Assembly: GCF_003182485.1 (NCBI RefSeq)
Contig: NZ_QGTX01000001.1
Span: 1,694,001-1,758,000, forward strand
From: Geodermatophilus normandii
GTDB taxonomy: Bacteria; Actinomycetota; Actinomycetes; Mycobacteriales; Geodermatophilaceae
DNA length: 64,000 nt
Reading direction: 5' to 3'
Below, piece by piece: positions 36,522-44,520 of this stretch. The notes beneath the pieces were generated by a model, which worked only from the letters and a program-made list of their open reading frames with translations, did not search any database and was not told where the DNA came from. Position 1 is the first letter of the stretch, and each line of letters opens with the position of its first letter. The position numbers were made by a program, and so were the translations under genes.

Positions 36522-37214
36522 CTAGGGAGAGCGCGCGGGAGAGGCCTCGTCGTCACGCCCGTCCCCGTCCCCGGGACCGGCGGAGGGGGTGCCGCGGTCG
36601 CGCAGCGCCAGCACCACGGCCGGCCAGCCGAGGGCGAGACCGGCGCCGAGCAGCGCCCCCGCGGCCGAGTCGGAGAGCCAGTGCGCGCGCAGGTAGACCC
36701 GCGAGAGCGCCATGACCGTCGCGAAGGCCACCGCCCACACCTCCCAGCGCCAGCGGGACCGGCCGGGCGGGGCGAGCACCAGCACCAGCCCGACCGCGGT
36801 CACCGCTCCGGCCACGGCGTGCCCGGAGGGGAAGGACGCCGCCGAGGTCTCGACGAGGGCACCCGGCGGGCGCGGCCGGTCGTAGAGGGCCTTGAGCGGC
36901 CCGATGGCGGCCTCGCTGGTGACCACCGCCAGCGCGAAGGCGGCCAGCCGCGACCAGTGCCGGCGCCAGGCCAGCAGGAGGAGCGCCAGCACCCGCAGTG
37001 GCCAGGTGACCCACACGCCCCCCAGCCACGACATCGCGACCGCCACCACGGTCGCCGGCCCGTTCTCCACGCCGCCGGCCCAGCGCCACACCGCGTCGTC
37101 GACCACCTGCACCGCCGGCCGGGTGGCGGGCAGCGCCACCAGCGTCCCGACGGCGACCGCACCGGCCAGCAGGACGCCGCTGACCCGCAGGCCGCGGCGG
37201 GTGTCGACCAGCAT
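36522..37214 (-). CDS. PAP2-family phosphatase
   Basis: 230 residues from ATG 37214. About six membrane helices. The three acid-phosphatase motifs are KALYDRPRPP, SFPSGH and SRVYLRAHWLSDSAAG. Such enzymes remove phosphate from phosphatidic acid, diacylglycerol pyrophosphate or polyprenyl (pyro)phosphates at the membrane. Last gene of a five-gene operon; ATG overlaps the stop of the preceding PAP2 gene (TGATG). Confidence 0.9.
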   Translation of the reverse strand: MLVDTRRGLRVSGVLLAGAVAVGTLVALPATRPAVQVVDDAVWRWAGGVENGPATVVAVAMSWLGGVWVTWPLRVLALLLLAWRRHWSRLAAFALAVVTSEAAIGPLKALYDRPRPPGALVETSAASFPSGHAVAGAVTAVGLVLVLAPPGRSRWRWEVWAVAFATVMALSRVYLRAHWLSDSAAGALLGAGLALGWPAVVLALRDRGTPSAGPGDGDGRDDEASPARSP

Positions 37215-37837
37215 CAGCGCGGGCGCCCGACGACGAGCCGCACCAGGCCGCCCACCAGCAGGCCCAGCCCCACGCCGCCGACGACGTCGAGGGGCAGGTG
37301 CGCCGCGGTCCACACCCGCGCCAGGCACACCAGCGCCGCCAGCAGGACCCCCGCGATCCGCCCGCGGCGCCCCAGCCACGGCCAGGCGATCGTCAGCAGG
37401 GTGACGACGACGGCGGCGTGCCCGGAGAGGAAGCCGCGGCCGTGGGCGGCGGCGCCGCGGATGACGACGTCGGCGAGCAACCCGTCCGGCCGGCCGCGTA
37501 CCACGACGTCCTTGATCGCCTTCGCCGCCAGGTAGGTCCCGGCGCCGCCCAGCAGCAGCCCAGCCGCCAGCCGCCAGCGGCGCAGCGCGGCGGCGACCAG
37601 CGCGCTGGCGGGCACCACGAGGACGTTCCCCAGCTGCATGACCGGCCAGACGAGGACGAAGGGGAGCAGGTCCACCCCGTTGACCACCCGGAACAGGTCC
37701 GCCTCCGCCGCGGGCACGGACGTCCGCTCGATCGGCAGCGCGGCGAGGACCAGCACGAGCGCGCCCCCCGCCGCCAGCAGGGCGTCGCGGACGGGCCGCG
37801 CGGCCGGGGAGGCGCGGGTGACCGCTGCCCCTCTCAC
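37214..37837 (-). CDS. PAP2-family phosphatase, second copy
   Basis: 207 residues from GTG 37837, overlapping the stop of the LPG-synthase-like gene (GTGA). Motifs: KDVVVRGRPDG (KxxxxxxRP), GFLSGHA (PSGH-like, with Leu for Pro) and RVWTAAHLPLDVVGG (SRxxxxxHxxxD-like, with Ala for Ser). The variants suggest altered but possibly retained activity. Low similarity to its neighbour indicates old divergence rather than recent duplication. Confidence 0.85.
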   Translation of the reverse strand: MRGAAVTRASPAARPVRDALLAAGGALVLVLAALPIERTSVPAAEADLFRVVNGVDLLPFVLVWPVMQLGNVLVVPASALVAAALRRWRLAAGLLLGGAGTYLAAKAIKDVVVRGRPDGLLADVVIRGAAAHGRGFLSGHAAVVVTLLTIAWPWLGRRGRIAGVLLAALVCLARVWTAAHLPLDVVGGVGLGLLVGGLVRLVVGRPR

Positions 37838-38937
37838 GCCGTCTCCGGCACCAGGTCCGTACGCGGTGCCGTGTTCGGCTCGCGCCGCCACGAGCGGTTG
37901 TGCCGCCAGAACAGGTACGTGCCCACGCCCAGCGGGATGGGCAGCACGTAGGTCAGCCCGCGGAAGACGAGGACCGCCGCCGCCACGAGCGGCCGGTCCC
38001 CGCCGGCAGCGGCCAGTCCGGTGATCAGGGCCAGCTCGATGACGCCCAGCCCGCCCGGGGTGAAGGGAACGGCGGTGAGCAGCCGGGCGAAGGCGAAGAC
38101 CGCCAGCGCCTCGAGCGCGCTGACCTGCCCCGAGGTCACGCCCACGGCGCGCAGCGCGATGAGCAGGACGACGAACAGCGAGAGCTGGCTGACCAGCGTG
38201 GCGAGGGTCAGCCAGTGCCAGCGGGCGCGCAGCAGCAGCGCCGTCCGGTCGCGGAACTTCGTCGTCGCGAGGTCCCAGCCGTGCACCGGTGGCCGGCCGA
38301 ACGGCCGCAGGACGGCCGAGGCCACCCGCCCCGCGCCGGTGCCGATCCGGGCCGCGCCCTCCCGGCTGCGCAGCAGCAGGCCGAGCAGGACCACGGCGGC
38401 GACCAGCCCGCCCATCCCGGCCAGCCCCGCGAGGAGCCGGCCGGTGGTCGGCGTCGAGGAGAAGGCGAGCAGCGACAGGGCGAGCACCGGCAGCGCCAGC
38501 TTGGCGAAGTTGTTCCACAGCCCCGACAGCAGCAGGGAGACCGACGTCCGGGAGCGGGAGAAGCCCCACGAGGAGTTCATCCCGTAGGTGAGCCCGAGGG
38601 AGATCGCCGCCCCGCCGATCACGGTGTTGGACACCGCCGTGGTGGTCAGCGTCGAGACCGTCGCCTCCCGCAGCCGCAGCCCCGGCATGGTCACGACCAT
38701 CACGAACTGGTAGGTGGCCAGGTTCCAGACCGTCACGGCCGCCAGCAGGCCCAGCTCGGCCCAGGACATGCCGCGCACCGCGGACCAGACGTCGGCCAGG
38801 CTGGTGAACTGCGGCAGGAACCAGAAGAAGACGGCGCCGAGCAGGGCCAGGGAGAGCACCGGCGCCAGCAGGCGGCGCCACAGGGGGGTGCTCCTCGGCG
38901 GCCGGGCGGGCGGTGCCTGTGGCGCGACGGCGGTCAT
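37834..38937 (-). CDS. LPG-synthase-type membrane protein (UPF0104 family)
   Basis: 367 residues with about eight membrane helices. The C-terminal half carries FTPGGLGVIELALITGL, the signature of the lysylphosphatidylglycerol synthase transmembrane family (flippase domain of MprF), without an aminoacyl-transferase domain. TVSNTVIGGAAISLGLTYGM is also typical. Probably flips or exports a lipid. ATG 38937 overlaps the lipoprotein stop (ATGA). Confidence 0.88.
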   Translation of the reverse strand: MTAVAPQAPPARPPRSTPLWRRLLAPVLSLALLGAVFFWFLPQFTSLADVWSAVRGMSWAELGLLAAVTVWNLATYQFVMVVTMPGLRLREATVSTLTTTAVSNTVIGGAAISLGLTYGMNSSWGFSRSRTSVSLLLSGLWNNFAKLALPVLALSLLAFSSTPTTGRLLAGLAGMGGLVAAVVLLGLLLRSREGAARIGTGAGRVASAVLRPFGRPPVHGWDLATTKFRDRTALLLRARWHWLTLATLVSQLSLFVVLLIALRAVGVTSGQVSALEALAVFAFARLLTAVPFTPGGLGVIELALITGLAAAGGDRPLVAAAVLVFRGLTYVLPIPLGVGTYLFWRHNRSWRREPNTAPRTDLVPETA

Positions 38938-39536
38938 GGCGGGTCCCCCTCGCCCTCGGTGCCGGCGGGCGGGTCCAGGTGCAGCCGCCCGCCGCTCGCG
39001 TCGAACACCTGCGTGGCCAGGTCCTCCCGGCTGACGACGCCGAGACTCTGCGTGACCAGCGCGAGCGGCTCCCCGCGGTTGTCCCCGGAGAGGGTGAAGA
39101 CGACGGTCAGGCAGCCGCCGTCGAAGACGTAGTACCGGCGGCCGAGGTACTGCGGGCTCACCTGGGTCACCCGCTCGTACCGGCGCAGGTCGTCGAGCTC
39201 GCTCGGGATCTCCGTGGCGCCGCGGGTGTCGCACCCCCCGGCCAGCCGCACCTCGATGGCGCGCGCGCCGTCGCGGTCGGAGTCCAGCCAGAACCGGGCC
39301 GAGCCGGAGCGGGCGTCGAGGCCGGCGAAGCGCCAGCCGACCGGGACGTTCTCCACGCACGGCACCCAGGACGCCGTCGGCACCGACTGCGCCATGAGGA
39401 CGACACCGTTCGCCGCGGTGGCGTCGTCGCCGGCCGCGCAGGCGGGCACCTCGGTGCTGACGCTGGTGCCCGCGCTCGTGCAGCCGGCCACGAGCAGGGC
39501 GGTCGCCAGGAGCGTGGGGAGCGCCGACCGCGTCAC
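38934..39536 (-). CDS. Lipoprotein in the PAP2-kinase operon
   Basis: 200 residues from GTG 39536, which overlaps the stop of the PAP2-kinase gene. Lipobox LLVAGC (Cys ~19). The mature domain contains four Cys and the stretch RYERVTQVSPQYLGRRYYVFDGGCLTVVFTLSG, a beta-rich extracellular fold I do not recognise. Co-translation with membrane lipid enzymes suggests an accessory periplasmic-face protein. Confidence 0.75.
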   Translation of the reverse strand: MTRSALPTLLATALLVAGCTSAGTSVSTEVPACAAGDDATAANGVVLMAQSVPTASWVPCVENVPVGWRFAGLDARSGSARFWLDSDRDGARAIEVRLAGGCDTRGATEIPSELDDLRRYERVTQVSPQYLGRRYYVFDGGCLTVVFTLSGDNRGEPLALVTQSLGVVSREDLATQVFDASGGRLHLDPPAGTEGEGDPP

Positions 39537-41269
39537 AGCGGGGAGCCCAGCAGGTCGATGACGACGCCCACGGTGACCAGCAGGGCGACGACGGTGACGA
39601 GGCTGAGCCCGGCCCGGCGCCAGGTCCAGCGCTGGATGCGCACCGGCGGCAGCCGGTAGGGCAGCAGGTCGAGGAACTCCTTGTGCAGGTCCCGGCCCTG
39701 CGCCCGCAGCATGCGGCGCAGCTGCGAGGGCATGGTCAGGCCGCGGGTGGCGGCGAAGGCCTCGGCGATCTCCTCGTCGGAGAACTGCAGGCGCGCGCGG
39801 GCGTAGACGGTCGCGGCGTCGGTGCGCAGCGCCAGGACCAGCAGCATGTTGGCCAGGTCGACGGCCTGCCGCCACGGGCTGGGCCGGATCTCGGCGAACG
39901 CGGAGTCGATGAGGAACAGCGTGCCGTCGCGCACCATCAGGTTGGCCGGCTTGATGTCGCGGTGGGCCATGCCGATCTCCCACATGCGCCGCACGACGGC
40001 GAGCCCCTGGTCGATGACCCCCTCGTCCACGTCGGCCTCGCCGATCTCCCGGGCGCCCTGCAGGAACTCGGTGACCAGCAGGTACTCGCGCTCGGGCGTG
40101 ATCTCCACGATCCCCAGCGGGTGCGGCACGGGGAGCCCCGAGTCCGACAGCAGCCGCAGGACGTAGTCCTCGTACTGCACCAGCCGGCGCACCGAGTGGT
40201 AGGGCTTCTCGTCCTCGAGCCGCCCGTAGAGCAGCGTGCGGCCGAGCTTGAACCAGCGGTCGGAGCGGACGTGCGTGGCGGCGTAGAGCTTGCCGAAGAT
40301 GCAGCTCTCCTCGTCGCCGCCGGCCTTGACGGTGATCTTCAACGGGGTGGAGCCGCCCGAGCCGGACAGGCCGAAGGGCGTGACGGAGGTGGCCACCACG
40401 CCGAGCTGGTCCTGCAGCGCCCGGGTGATCGCCTCGCCGCGCGCTCCGGTGACGTCGAGGTGGGCGGGGCTGCCCCGCCGGTAGCGGACCGGGTACACCT
40501 CGTTGGGCGTCAATAGCCGGAACGCGGCGAGCGGGGCGGCGACCCCGAGGACGACCCCGGCGACGACGTCGGTGGGGTGGTCCTGGGCGAGGTAGAGCCG
40601 CGACGCGGCGGTCACCAGCAGCAGCACGAGGACGACCCACTTGGCGGCGTTCCGGCGGCGCCCGGCGGGGACCAGCGAGTACAGGCTGCTGACCAGGAAG
40701 GTCGCCAGCACCGTCATGGGCAGCGAGGGCATGGAGTAGCCCAGCCAGGGGCCGATCACCTCGACCTCGTAGGGCCGCGGGCGCTGCAGCGTGGCCGCGG
40801 CCGTCGCGGCGACGTTGATCACCAGGAGGCCGACGACGATCCAGATGAACAGGTGCCGCCAGCGCCGGAAGACGGCGAGGACGGCGATGTTGAGCAGCCA
40901 CAGCACGTGGATCGCCCGGCTGGTCCCGAGGACCCCGGCCACCTCGGCGACCCGCGTCAGGCCGGGCGAGCGGATCTCGGCGATCCCCTGCAGGACCCGC
41001 GTGTCGAGCAGGTCGAAGAACGCCACGCTGCGCGTGGTCACGACGACGACCAGGCTGACCAGGACGACGCCGCTGAGCGCCAGCCACAGCTTGCCGGAGG
41101 CGTTCAGGTGGCGCGGCAGCGGCGGCGGCTCACCGGAGGGGCGGCGCCGGCGGCGGACGCGCTGGATCGGCGGGGGGTCCGGGCGCCGGACCTGACCCCT
41201 CGCCGGTTGCTCCGCCGCAGCCGACGCCGGTGGGGCCGGCGTCGTCGGGGCCCGCGTCGTGGCCGCCAT
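39533..41269 (-). CDS. PAP2 phosphatase fused to a protein-kinase-like domain
   Basis: 578 residues. A Pro/Arg-rich cytosolic leader, then five or six membrane helices with PAP2-like motifs (LQRPRPYE, SMPSLPMT, SRLYLAQDHPTDVVAG; the PSGH His is replaced in SLPMT). Next comes a cytosolic kinase-like domain: ITVKAG (possible Lys), EYLLVTEFLQGAREI, MAHRDIKPANLMV (HRDxKxxN intact) and LIDSAFAEI in place of DFG. A C-terminal membrane helix (LSLVTVVALLVTVGVVIDLL) follows. It could phosphorylate a lipid or sugar headgroup that the phosphatases act on. First gene of the operon. Confidence 0.85.
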   Translation of the reverse strand: MAATTRAPTTPAPPASAAAEQPARGQVRRPDPPPIQRVRRRRRPSGEPPPLPRHLNASGKLWLALSGVVLVSLVVVVTTRSVAFFDLLDTRVLQGIAEIRSPGLTRVAEVAGVLGTSRAIHVLWLLNIAVLAVFRRWRHLFIWIVVGLLVINVAATAAATLQRPRPYEVEVIGPWLGYSMPSLPMTVLATFLVSSLYSLVPAGRRRNAAKWVVLVLLLVTAASRLYLAQDHPTDVVAGVVLGVAAPLAAFRLLTPNEVYPVRYRRGSPAHLDVTGARGEAITRALQDQLGVVATSVTPFGLSGSGGSTPLKITVKAGGDEESCIFGKLYAATHVRSDRWFKLGRTLLYGRLEDEKPYHSVRRLVQYEDYVLRLLSDSGLPVPHPLGIVEITPEREYLLVTEFLQGAREIGEADVDEGVIDQGLAVVRRMWEIGMAHRDIKPANLMVRDGTLFLIDSAFAEIRPSPWRQAVDLANMLLVLALRTDAATVYARARLQFSDEEIAEAFAATRGLTMPSQLRRMLRAQGRDLHKEFLDLLPYRLPPVRIQRWTWRRAGLSLVTVVALLVTVGVVIDLLGSPL

Positions 41270-41391
41270 GCCCGCAGATGCTGCCCCCCGAGCGCCCCCG
41301 GGACCATCGACCTAGGTCCCGGTCGGGGCTAGCGTCTGCCCCACCCTGCGGGGCTCCCGCCGGGGTGCCGCCTCCTCCCGGAGGGCCCGCG

Positions 41392-42291
41392 ATGCGTCGT
41401 CGACCGCTTGCCGCCCTGTTCCTCCTGGCCGCCCTGCTGTGCGCGTGCGCCGGTCCCGTCGCGGACGCCGGCCCGCCGGCCGAGGGCGTGGTGCGGATCG
41501 CCTCCTACGACTTCGCCGAGAACCAGACGCTCGCCGAGGTCTACGCCGAGGGCCTGCGGCGGGCCGGGTTCGAGGTCGCGGTGCAGCACGGCATCGGCAC
41601 CCGCGAGGTGGTGTTCCCGGCGCTCGAGCAGGGTGTCGTCGACGTCGTCGTCGACTACCTGGGCACCGCCTCGGAGTTCCTGCAGGCCGGCGCGGGCTCG
41701 ACGTCCCACGACCCGACGGTCCTGCGGGACGGCCTCGCGGCCAGCCTCGCGCCGCGGGGGCTGACGGTCCTGGCGGCCGCCGACGCCGAGGACCAGAACG
41801 GGTTCGTCGTGCTCACCGACCTCGCCGTCCGGCACGGCATGACGACCCTGAGCCAGCTCGCCGCGCTCGCGCCGCAGATGGTCTTCGGCGGGCCGCCGGA
41901 GTGCACCGAGCGCCGGTTCTGCCTGCCCGGGCTGCGCGAGGTCTACGGCGTTGAGTTCGCCGAGGTCCGGAGCATGCCGTCGCGGTCGGCGACGGTGGAG
42001 GCGCTGGTCACCGGTCAGATCGACGTCGGCATGCTGGAGACCACCGATGCCCGGCTGACCGACGCCTCGCTGTACCTGCTGCGCGACGACCGGTCGCTGC
42101 AGCCGCGGGAGAACGTCGTGCCGCTGGTGCGGACCGAGGTGGCCACCGAGGGCGGCGACCGGCTGCGCTCCGCCCTCGACGGGGTCAGCGCGCAGCTCAC
42201 GACGATCGACCTGATCGGCCTCAACCGCTCCGTCGCGGTGGACGGCCGCACCCCGGAGGAGGCCGCCGCCCGCTGGTGGGACGGCCGGTGA
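41392..42291 (+). CDS. Substrate-binding lipoprotein of an OpuAC/quaternary-amine ABC type
   Basis: 299 residues from ATG 41392 with GGAGGG upstream. Lipobox LLCAC (Cys ~17). The mature protein matches the glycine-betaine/choline-binding OpuAC type: VRIASYDFAENQTLAEVYAEGLRRAGFEV, GTREVVFPALEQGVVDVVVDYLGTASEFL, and LVTGQIDVGMLETTDARL. No permease or ATPase gene is adjacent, so it is an orphan binding protein here. It would bind compatible solutes or another quaternary amine. Confidence 0.88.
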   Translation: MRRRPLAALFLLAALLCACAGPVADAGPPAEGVVRIASYDFAENQTLAEVYAEGLRRAGFEVAVQHGIGTREVVFPALEQGVVDVVVDYLGTASEFLQAGAGSTSHDPTVLRDGLAASLAPRGLTVLAAADAEDQNGFVVLTDLAVRHGMTTLSQLAALAPQMVFGGPPECTERRFCLPGLREVYGVEFAEVRSMPSRSATVEALVTGQIDVGMLETTDARLTDASLYLLRDDRSLQPRENVVPLVRTEVATEGGDRLRSALDGVSAQLTTIDLIGLNRSVAVDGRTPEEAAARWWDGR

Positions 42292-42292
42292 G

Positions 42293-42348
42293 GGCCCTCC
42301 TGCCCCCCACCGCTCGCTCCGCTCGCGGCGGGACCCTGCAGGAGGGCC
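42293..42348. repeat. Extragenic repeat element with terminator-like stem, copy 1
   Basis: Outer stem GGCCCTCCTGC/GCAGGAGGGCC (42293-42303 with 42338-42348) encloses CCGCTCGCTCCGCTCGCGG. The 42303-42342 part is closely repeated at 63376-63414. It starts 2 nt after a stop codon and ends 4 nt before the convergent gene's stop. Confidence 0.75.
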
Positions 42349-42351
42349 GAG

Positions 42352-43533
42352 TCACACGATGGCGCTGGTGCCGGTGATCGCGCGGCCGACGATGAGGCTG
42401 TTGACCTCGCGGGTGCCCTCGTAGGAGTAGATGGCCTCGGCGTCGGCCACGAACCGGCCCACGTGGTTCTCGAGCAGGATCCCGTTGCCGCCCATCAGCT
42501 CACGGGCCCAGCCGACGGTCTCGCGCATGCGCATCGTCGAGTAGCCCTTGGCCATCGAGGCGTGCTCGTCGCGGAGCATGCCGCAGTCCTGCAGCTGGGA
42601 GGCGCGGGCGCACAGGGCCGCCGACGCGGTGATGTTGCCGAGCATCCGGAACAGCAGGTCCTGCACCAGCTGGAAGGAGGCGATCGGGCGGCCGAACTGC
42701 TCGCGCTCCGTGGCGTACCGGAGCGCGTGCTCGTAGGCGCCCCGCGAGCAGCCCACCGCCGACCACGCCACGCTCACCCGCGTCGCCCGCAGGACGTTCG
42801 CGGTGTCGCGGAAGCTGGTGGCGTTCTGCAGCCGGTTCTCCTCCGGCACGCGCACGCCGTCGAGGGTGATCAGCGCGTTCTGCACCGCCCGCAGCGCGAT
42901 CTTGTCCTCGAGGTCGACGGCGCTGAACCCGGGGGCCGGCGTCTCCACGACGAAGCCGAGCACGCGGTCGGTCTCCACGTCCCGGGCCCAGACGATGACC
43001 AGGTCGGCGAAGCTGCCGTTGCCGATCCACTTCTTCTGCCCGTCGAGCACCCACTCGTCGCCCTCCCGGCGGGCGGTCGTCTGGATGCCGCGGGCGACGT
43101 CGGAGCCGTGCTCGGGCTCGGTGAGGCCGAAGGCGCCGATGAGGTCCATCCGGCTCATCGCCGGCAGCCAGCGCTCCTTCTGCTCCTCGGAGGCGCACAG
43201 GTGCATCGTCCCCATGGCCAGGCCCCCGTGGACGCCCATGAACGTGGCCACCGACGGGTCACCGCGGCCGAGCTCCATCGAGACCATGCCGTCGAACAGG
43301 GACGAGCGGCCCGGTGACCCGTGTCCGGAGTACTGCGCGCCGGCGATGCCCAGCTCGGCCAGGCCCGGGATGAGCTGGCGGGGGAACTGGGCCCGCGTCC
43401 ACCACTCGTTGATGATCGGCTCGACCTGCTCGTCCATGAACGCGCGGACGCGGTGCAGCGTGGCGCGGTCCTGGTCGTCCAGGAGGTGCTCGAGCTCGTA
43501 GAAGTCCGAGGTGACGCTGGATCGGTCGGCCAT
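42352..43533 (-). CDS. Acyl-CoA dehydrogenase (glutaryl-CoA dehydrogenase-like)
   Basis: 393 residues from ATG 43533 with GAGGAGG upstream. FAD enzyme making an alpha,beta double bond in acyl-CoA. Visible: GAFGLTEPEHGSDV (FAD/substrate loop), KKWIGNGSFADLVIVWAR, ATEREQFGRPIASFQLVQDLL, GGNGILLENHVGRF, and YSYEGTREVNSLIVGRAITG, where the Glu of YEGT is the catalytic base position of glutaryl-CoA dehydrogenase-like members. Ordinary length. Pathway partner not adjacent. Confidence 0.9.
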   Translation of the reverse strand: MADRSSVTSDFYELEHLLDDQDRATLHRVRAFMDEQVEPIINEWWTRAQFPRQLIPGLAELGIAGAQYSGHGSPGRSSLFDGMVSMELGRGDPSVATFMGVHGGLAMGTMHLCASEEQKERWLPAMSRMDLIGAFGLTEPEHGSDVARGIQTTARREGDEWVLDGQKKWIGNGSFADLVIVWARDVETDRVLGFVVETPAPGFSAVDLEDKIALRAVQNALITLDGVRVPEENRLQNATSFRDTANVLRATRVSVAWSAVGCSRGAYEHALRYATEREQFGRPIASFQLVQDLLFRMLGNITASAALCARASQLQDCGMLRDEHASMAKGYSTMRMRETVGWARELMGGNGILLENHVGRFVADAEAIYSYEGTREVNSLIVGRAITGTSAIV

Positions 43534-43681
43534 GGAGTGCCTCCTCAGGGGCGGGACCCCGCTGTCCCGTGTGCCCGACCTACCCCGGCTCCCCGGACGC
43601 AACCCGCGCCGGCGGCATGCCGGGGAGCCGATCCGGGCAGGGACCAGCGGTTCCGACCGCACACGTCCCCAGGAGGGCCCC

Positions 43682-44389
43682 GTGCCCCGATCCATCGCCG
43701 ACCAGACCGAGGACGAGCTCGGCGGGGCCGGCAGCGTGCTGGTGCGCCAGCGCGCGGACCACGTCGAGCTCGACCGGCTGCTGCACGAGCTCGACGGCAG
43801 CACCGGCCGCGCGCAGGAGGAGGTGCTCACCCGCATCGACCGGCTGGTGTTCAGCCACGCCTTCGCCGAGGAGACCGTCATCTGGCCGGTCGTCCGGCGG
43901 GTGCTCCCCGACGGCGACGACCTGACCCGCCGGATCGAGATCGAGCACCAGGAGGTCAACGAGCTGGTCGCCGCGCTCGAGGAGGGCGGACCCGACTCCC
44001 CGGAGCGGCCGGCCCGGCTGGCCCGGCTGGTCGAGGTGCTGCGCGAGGACGTCCGCGACGAGGAGGACGTCCTGTTCCCGCGGCTGCAGGAGCGTCTCGA
44101 CCCCGCCGAGCTGCGCCGGCTGGGCCGCCGGTGGGAGCTGGTGCGCCGGATCTCGCCGACCCGGGCGCACCCGACGGTGTCCCGCCGCCCGCCGGGCAAC
44201 GCGCTGTCGGGGCTGCCGCTGTCGGTGCTGGACCGCAGCCGCGACGTCGTCGACTCCCTCGTCCGCCGGGCGCCGGCGCCCCTGGCCCCGGCCGGGGAGG
44301 CGCTCAGCCGCGGGCTGGCCACGGCGGCGGCCGTCGTCGAGCGCACCCGGCCGGCCCGCCGCGGCGACGGCCCGCCCACCGCCCGCTGA
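43682..44389 (+). CDS. Hemerythrin/HHE cation-binding domain protein
   Basis: 235 residues from GTG 43682 (AGGAGGG upstream). The HHE pattern of His and Glu ligands is RADHVELDRLL, FSHAFAEETVIWPVV, IEIEHQEVNELVAAL and EDEEDVLFPRL-like VRDEEDVLFPRLQE, spread over residues ~24-135. These bind a di-iron centre for oxygen, nitric oxide or redox sensing. The C-terminal ~80 residues are Arg/Pro-rich. Its 3' terminator hairpin has been split by the transposon. Confidence 0.85.
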   Translation: MPRSIADQTEDELGGAGSVLVRQRADHVELDRLLHELDGSTGRAQEEVLTRIDRLVFSHAFAEETVIWPVVRRVLPDGDDLTRRIEIEHQEVNELVAALEEGGPDSPERPARLARLVEVLREDVRDEEDVLFPRLQERLDPAELRRLGRRWELVRRISPTRAHPTVSRRPPGNALSGLPLSVLDRSRDVVDSLVRRAPAPLAPAGEALSRGLATAAAVVERTRPARRGDGPPTAR

Positions 44390-44396
44390 CCACACG

Positions 44397-44413
44397 GCGA
44401 GAGGCCCCCTCCC
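44397..44413. terminator. Left arm of a terminator hairpin split by the transposon
   Basis: 17-nt arm ending at the target duplication. Its perfect reverse complement is at 48597-48613. With the element and one target copy removed, the two arms form a 17-bp stem and 6-nt loop, 7 nt after the hemerythrin stop. Confidence 0.9.
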
Positions 44414-44420
44414 GATCCCG

Positions 44421-44444
44421 GCCTGTTCGGCTTTTAGTGTGGGT
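44421..44444 (+). repeat. Left terminal inverted repeat (24 bp)
   Basis: Perfect match to the reverse complement of 48567-48590; identity stops abruptly after 24 nt. Confidence 0.95.
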
Positions 44445-44460
44445 TTGGGTGCATCCCTGT

Positions 44461-44500
44461 CCGACCCCCTCGGTACACTCTCCGTGACCGAGGGGGTCGG
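44461..44500 (+). promoter_or_regulatory. Hairpin between left end and transposase start
   Basis: Perfect 14-bp stem (44461-44474 with 44487-44500), 12-nt loop, 20 nt before the transposase ATG. In several insertion sequences such hairpins stop read-through transcripts from activating transposase; a similar role is inferred. Confidence 0.65.
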
Positions 44501-44520
44501 TCTCTGTCACGGGGGTGTCG

